In this document: piece by piece, positions 60,909 through 64,000 of the stretch
Layout: each line of letters opens with the position of its first letter
Numbering within the stretch: position 1 is the first letter of the stretch
NCBI GenBank assembly: GCA_938008435.1
Contig: CALLKK010000023.1
Coordinates: 14,116-78,115, forward strand
Direction of reading: 5' to 3'
Source: an uncultured Steroidobacter sp.
Lineage (GTDB): Bacteria > Pseudomonadota > Gammaproteobacteria > Steroidobacterales > Steroidobacteraceae
Length of the DNA stretch: 64,000 nt
Translations under genes and position numbers: made by a program
Notes under the pieces: generated by a model
The model's database searches: none
Seen by the model: only the letters and a program-made list of their open reading frames with translations
Told to the model about the DNA's origin: nothing

Positions 60909-60999
60909 TGGGGTCGCGCAAGCCCATTTGACAATAAGGACACGCAGAGTTCTGGCGGCACCGGTCAGCCCTCGCGACGACGTGCGCCGACGCCCGAGA

Positions 61000-61800
61000 T
61001 CAGCTCTCCGACACGGTGACGGGAGCACCTCGACCCAGCCCCAACGACTCCGCGGCACTCTGTTCCGCCCGGGCGATCTCCAACACGCCGAACGAATTGA
61101 TGAGCGCCAGGAAGTCCCCTGGGCTCACATCGCCGTAGGTACGACGGATGTTGAAGGCATGGCCGCCCGTACGCACGACGGGCCGCACGAAGCGCTGGAT
61201 GAGCTCGGCGTCGATGTTCGTGATGAGATTGCCGAAGTGATCGATGGTGATGACGACGCCCGAGACGTGATCGCCGCTCACGCTCGGCTCGTCGATCCAG
61301 GATGGAACGATCTCCGTCGTCTCCGGCCCCAGCTCCTCCACCGGCAGGCGGCCGGCTGCGATCTCCGCTGCAATCGGGGCGAAGATGTCGCGTCCGTGGA
61401 AAGTGGCGCTCGGCAGCGGCAAGCGCAGCGCCTTCGACAAACGTCCCAGATCGAGACGACGAATCGTCGCCGTCTTGGCGCGCGCAACGATCGGCGCCAG
61501 CAGACCGTTGTCCGGCGCCAGGAATACATGTCCGTCCACCAGCACGGCGATGATGTCGCGCTTGGTACCGACGCCCGGATCCACGACCGCAACGTGCACC
61601 GAGCCTTCGGGGAAGTACGTGTACGAGCGCGACAGCCAGAACCCGGCTTCGCCCGGCCAATACACCGGCACCTCGTGCGTGACGTCGATAATGCGCGCCT
61701 GCGGCCAACGCGTGAGGATCCGCCCTTTCATCGTGGCGACGAACGGGCCCTGGTGACCGAAATCGGTCGTGATCGTGATGACGCCGGAAGGACTGATCAT
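61000..61800 (-). CDS. SAM hydroxide adenosyltransferase (DUF62 family)
   Basis: This enzyme class hydrolyses S-adenosylmethionine to adenosine and methionine and is related to the fluorinase and chlorinase. The 266-residue protein has ITITTDFGHQGPFVATMKG, VAVVDPGVGTKRD, ATFHGRDIFAPIAAEIA and the C-terminal DHFGNLITNID. These give the Asp, Arg and His expected for hydroxide activity, and the halide-binding insertion of fluorinases is not apparent. Cellular role uncertain. Confidence 0.88.
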   Translation of the reverse strand: MISPSGVITITTDFGHQGPFVATMKGRILTRWPQARIIDVTHEVPVYWPGEAGFWLSRSYTYFPEGSVHVAVVDPGVGTKRDIIAVLVDGHVFLAPDNGLLAPIVARAKTATIRRLDLGRLSKALRLPLPSATFHGRDIFAPIAAEIAAGRLPVEELGPETTEIVPSWIDEPSVSGDHVSGVVITIDHFGNLITNIDAELIQRFVRPVVRTGGHAFNIRRTYGDVSPGDFLALINSFGVLEIARAEQSAAESLGLGRGAPVTVSES

Positions 61801-61851
61801 GGGCGGATGTGTCGAAGACCTGCAAACGAACAGGATGGTGGTTATATACCG

Positions 61852-63459
61852 CTAGCGCGTGCCGGTCATGTCGCTGCGGCGGGTGTTACGTGGATTGCTG
61901 CTCTCGCCTGCCTCTGCATCGAGCTCCTCCTCGCTCCCCGGCGGCGGCGCTTCGAGCCAGCCGCCCCGGAAACCGGCGAGCTCGAGCCCGCGGCGAATAT
62001 GGGGATTGCGCTTCATGATCGTCCAGATGAGCTCGCTGCGGTAGTTCTCGATCATGGCGACGATCGGACCTTGATCGATGGCCAGATAATCGTTCGCCAC
62101 CCAACCGACGTTCTCGACAATGCGGCCGTGACGAAGCGGCACGTCCGTGTACGTGAAGCTCGGGTTGACCGCGTCCAGAAATCCGAACTCCTGATACAAG
62201 TGAGCACCGAAGCGCGCACGGAATGCGCGAATCGTCGGGATCACGATTTCAGGTGCGAATGCGATCGAGGCCACGGCCGCCGTCGGCGCGATCGTGCCGT
62301 CGTCCACGATCTGCGGCGCCGCCGTGCCGCGTGCCATGTAAGTGAAGAAGCCGCGTTCTTCGTTATCGAAGATCTGTACCGTATCGGCCGGTCCGTCGCA
62401 CGCAGTCAGTCCCCAGATCTCGCCGTCGTAACCGCGCCAACGCAGCGGGTTGCGCCGTGCGTATTCGCGTTGCGCATAAGCGGCACGACGGCTGTTCTCG
62501 AAGTAGTCGATGCCCTTGGCGCGCATGTACTCGTCTTGGATCCCGCGGAAATCGATCCACACATGCGAGTATTGATGGCCGAACATCGGACCGAACGCGA
62601 GAAACTCCTGGCCGTTGAACTCGCCCCAGGTCTCGTCGTACGTCTTCGTCCACTCCGCCCATGATGACGGGGGAATCGGATGCGTGGGCGAGGCGATCGC
62701 AAGCAAATACATCAGCATCCCTTCGTTGTAGCCGCGCCAATCGAACGGAATGAAACCGCTCTCGGGACGCCAACCGTGCGTGAGCGTCTTGCCGCCGTTC
62801 ATCGCCCACACCCAGTTGACCCGCTCGTAGATACGCTGAGCGAGCTGACGAATCTCGCGTTCGCCGCGACTGTCGTTGTCGAAGTACGTTTGTGCGAGCA
62901 AGACGCCGGCCAGCAACAACGCCGTGTCCACCGTCGACAACTCTGTGGTGCCGAACCGGTGCCCGCTGTCCATGTGCAGGAAGTGGTAATAGAAACCGTT
63001 GTAGCCCGCCGTGCCCTGCTCTTGCGGCCCTTGCGGCAGCCGCGCCAGAAAACGCAGCGTCCTCAATGTGCGCGCGCGCGCCTGTGCTCGCGTCACATAG
63101 CCACGTTCGACACCGACGACATACGCCGTGAGCGCGAACCCCATACCCGCGATGCTGGCGAACGACGGCGTCGGATAGCGATCCGGCACCAGGCCGTTAT
63201 CGGGATTTGCTGTTTGCCAGAAGTAGCGGAAAGTACGGCGTTGGAGGTTATTGAGGACCGGATCGCCGTCGCGAACCGGATCGTAAACGCGCGATTCCTG
63301 CACGAGGACCGCCGGCTGAGCTTCTTCGGGCGACGTGCGCGTCGTTTCCTGCGCGTGCGCGATTGCTCCAATGCTGGTCGCCACGATTGCCAGCATCGGC
63401 CGCACGGACCGCGTCAGGTCCGATGCCTTGCGAGCTTGATGCCTTGTCCGAAAGGTCAC
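61852..63459 (-). CDS. Secreted glucoamylase-family protein (PF10091/GH144-like)
   Basis: This 535-residue protein has a signal peptide ending near AHA|QET and a long alpha-helical barrel of the PF10091 glucoamylase/GH144 group. Landmarks are LQRRTFRYFWQTANPDNGLV, DRYPTPSFASIAGMGFAL, DTALLLAGVL, DWRGYNEGMLMYLLAIASP and GEIWGLTACDGP. Members act on beta-1,2-glucans or other oligosaccharides in the periplasm. The start is GTG 63459, with MLAIVATS 21 codons later as an alternative. The C-terminal 35 residues are polar and acidic and likely unstructured. No transport genes are adjacent. Confidence 0.82.
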   Translation of the reverse strand: MTFRTRHQARKASDLTRSVRPMLAIVATSIGAIAHAQETTRTSPEEAQPAVLVQESRVYDPVRDGDPVLNNLQRRTFRYFWQTANPDNGLVPDRYPTPSFASIAGMGFALTAYVVGVERGYVTRAQARARTLRTLRFLARLPQGPQEQGTAGYNGFYYHFLHMDSGHRFGTTELSTVDTALLLAGVLLAQTYFDNDSRGEREIRQLAQRIYERVNWVWAMNGGKTLTHGWRPESGFIPFDWRGYNEGMLMYLLAIASPTHPIPPSSWAEWTKTYDETWGEFNGQEFLAFGPMFGHQYSHVWIDFRGIQDEYMRAKGIDYFENSRRAAYAQREYARRNPLRWRGYDGEIWGLTACDGPADTVQIFDNEERGFFTYMARGTAAPQIVDDGTIAPTAAVASIAFAPEIVIPTIRAFRARFGAHLYQEFGFLDAVNPSFTYTDVPLRHGRIVENVGWVANDYLAIDQGPIVAMIENYRSELIWTIMKRNPHIRRGLELAGFRGGWLEAPPPGSEEELDAEAGESSNPRNTRRSDMTGTR

Positions 63460-63599
63460 CGCAATCCCATACCCGCGTTCATCAAGAGCTCAAGGCCTCA
63501 AGAATTCAAGGCCATAGTAGAACGCTGGTGGAGTACTTCAGTTGCACCTTCCTATGACTTAGCAGCTGCACGATCCAAAGTAGTCATGCCAGCTGCGTG

Positions 63600-63782
63600 C
63601 TAGAAACGACAACGCGGACTGCGTACCATGGCGGCGTTGTTGAGACGAAGATCGTCGATCATTTCGTCGCGGAGGGTCTCAAGAGTACGCGTAGCGGCGA
63701 ATGCACTTTCTTGCTGCGCCAATAGCGCGATGTAACGCTCGCCTTCCTGCTGGCGAGCCTCAAAGGTCGAGGCGACCTGGCT
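63600..63782 (-). pseudogene. Gene remnant, C-terminal fragment of unknown protein
   Basis: An open stretch of about 60 codons on the minus strand ends at a TAG (63600-63602) and reads like real protein: ARQQEGERYIALLAQQE and LETLRDEMIDDLRLNN, a charged helix. It has no start, and an in-frame TGA (63783-63785) lies just where a tandem repeat and an IS481-type element begin. This looks like a gene cut off by insertion or rearrangement. I do not recognise the family. Confidence 0.4.
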
Positions 63783-63807
63783 TCATTCAAGAGTCGCACA
63801 GCCAGAA

Positions 63808-63860
63808 CATTTCGTCCCTGGTGCGCCGTATGTTCATTTCGTCCCTGGTGCGCCGTATGT
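63808..63860. repeat. Tandem repeat, two copies, 27-bp period
   Basis: CATTTCGTCCCTGGTGCGCC plus GTATGT occurs twice, at 63808-63833 and 63835-63860, separated by one T. The second copy runs into the presumed left end of the IS481-type element. It could be a doubled insertion-sequence end or two adjacent element ends. Confidence 0.85.
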
Positions 63861-64000
63861 GAGGAAGCTACAATCTGATCTGACATTTGCGTAATCTACT
63901 CCAGTGTCGGTCGTTTGACCACTGGAGAGGAGAACCGACAATGACGCAGATGGAGAAGATCATTCGACCGAAGCTGGGCCTGCTGGAGCTGGCGAAGCAG
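63861..64000 (+). mobile_element. IS481-family insertion sequence, left part (truncated by window)
   Basis: From about 63861 a non-coding lead-in of some 80 bases precedes a transposase start at 63941. The exact left boundary and terminal inverted repeat cannot be fixed, because the right end is outside the window; the tandem repeat at 63808-63860 may belong to the element. Confidence 0.55.
63941..64000 (+). CDS. IS481-family transposase, N-terminal fragment
   Basis: Only 20 codons are in the window (MTQMEKIIRPKLGLLELAKQ), preceded by a good AGAGGAG ribosome site. This opening is characteristic of IS481-family transposases, which begin with MEKI-RPKLGLLELA and continue into a helix-turn-helix and then a DDE integrase core. 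The rest lies beyond base 64000. Confidence 0.7.
   Translation, partial: MTQMEKIIRPKLGLLELAKQ

Noticed and set aside
60694..62664. Plus-strand open frame of 656 codons
   Set aside because: It runs opposite the SAM hydroxide adenosyltransferase and the glucoamylase-family gene; composition is Arg/His-rich shadow.
1..64000. CRISPR array or defence island
   Set aside because: No regularly spaced direct repeats and no cas, restriction or toxin-antitoxin genes were seen; the only close tandem repeat is the two-copy one at 63808-63860.

Overview
This window is G+C-rich and packed with housekeeping genes. It suggests a free-living gammaproteobacterium related to the Xanthomonadales / Nevskiales / Steroidobacterales. 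The pointers are a fused aspartate kinase-diaminopimelate decarboxylase gene (the Xanthomonas/Xylella type), a complete ccmABCDEFGHI cytochrome c maturation (System I) operon, tamA-tamB, an eight-gene his operon led by a TrpR/YerC-like regulator, and metX-metB for methionine. The assignment is inferred from gene content only; no rRNA is present.

Layout: 1-1863, two ferritin-like proteins (the first cut by the window edge). 2392-7886, tamA-tamB outer-membrane module. 7917-9352, nitroreductase and MaoC-like hydratase (minus). 9462-16370, the ccm operon (minus). 16509-16881, a tRNA-Leu(UAA) gene interrupted by a group I intron. 17089-21402, a YegP-like protein, a secreted HExxH protein, a DsbA-like/NhaA fusion antiporter and a small membrane protein. 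21671-23906, ahpC-ahpF. 23929-26159, an envelope pair (L,D-transpeptidase and NlpC/P60 lipoproteins). 26373-30814, small membrane proteins, a MocR regulator, DUF488, a MarR regulator facing a 1-Cys peroxiredoxin, and an odd protein made only of EF-G domains III and V. 31324-32670, gdhA. 32878-33107, tRNA-Gly and tRNA-Cys. 33383-39649, pgsA, uvrC, a family-5 uracil-DNA glycosylase, rluE, an EamA transporter and an M17 aminopeptidase. 40146-46977, ilvC-leuA-ilvE-leuC-leuD-leuB behind a promoter and an attenuator-like terminator. 47070-47277, a possible small RNA ending in a strong terminator. 47409-49624, metX-metB (minus) under a SAM-I riboswitch. 50098-57569, yerC-like regulator and hisGDCBHAFI. 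57664-60264, the lysAC fusion (minus). 60477-63459, a small acidic protein, a SAM hydroxide adenosyltransferase and a secreted glucoamylase-family protein. 63600-64000, a gene remnant, a 27-bp tandem repeat and the start of an IS481-family transposase.

The genes group by job: amino-acid biosynthesis (BCAA/leucine, histidine, methionine, lysine, glutamate), each with its own control element (attenuator-like terminator, YerC-type operator, SAM-I riboswitch); peroxide defence (AhpCF, Prx6-type peroxiredoxin, ferritin-like proteins); envelope biogenesis (Tam, L,D-transpeptidase, NlpC/P60, PgsA); and DNA/RNA maintenance (UvrC, UDG, RluE). Tight ATGA/GTGA overlaps show translational coupling within ccm, his, met and tam.

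Most noteworthy: the group I intron in the tRNA-Leu(UAA) anticodon loop, the EF-G III-V mini-protein, an apparent ATT start codon for hisF, the structured leader in front of the nhaA fusion, and the possible sRNA downstream of leuB.
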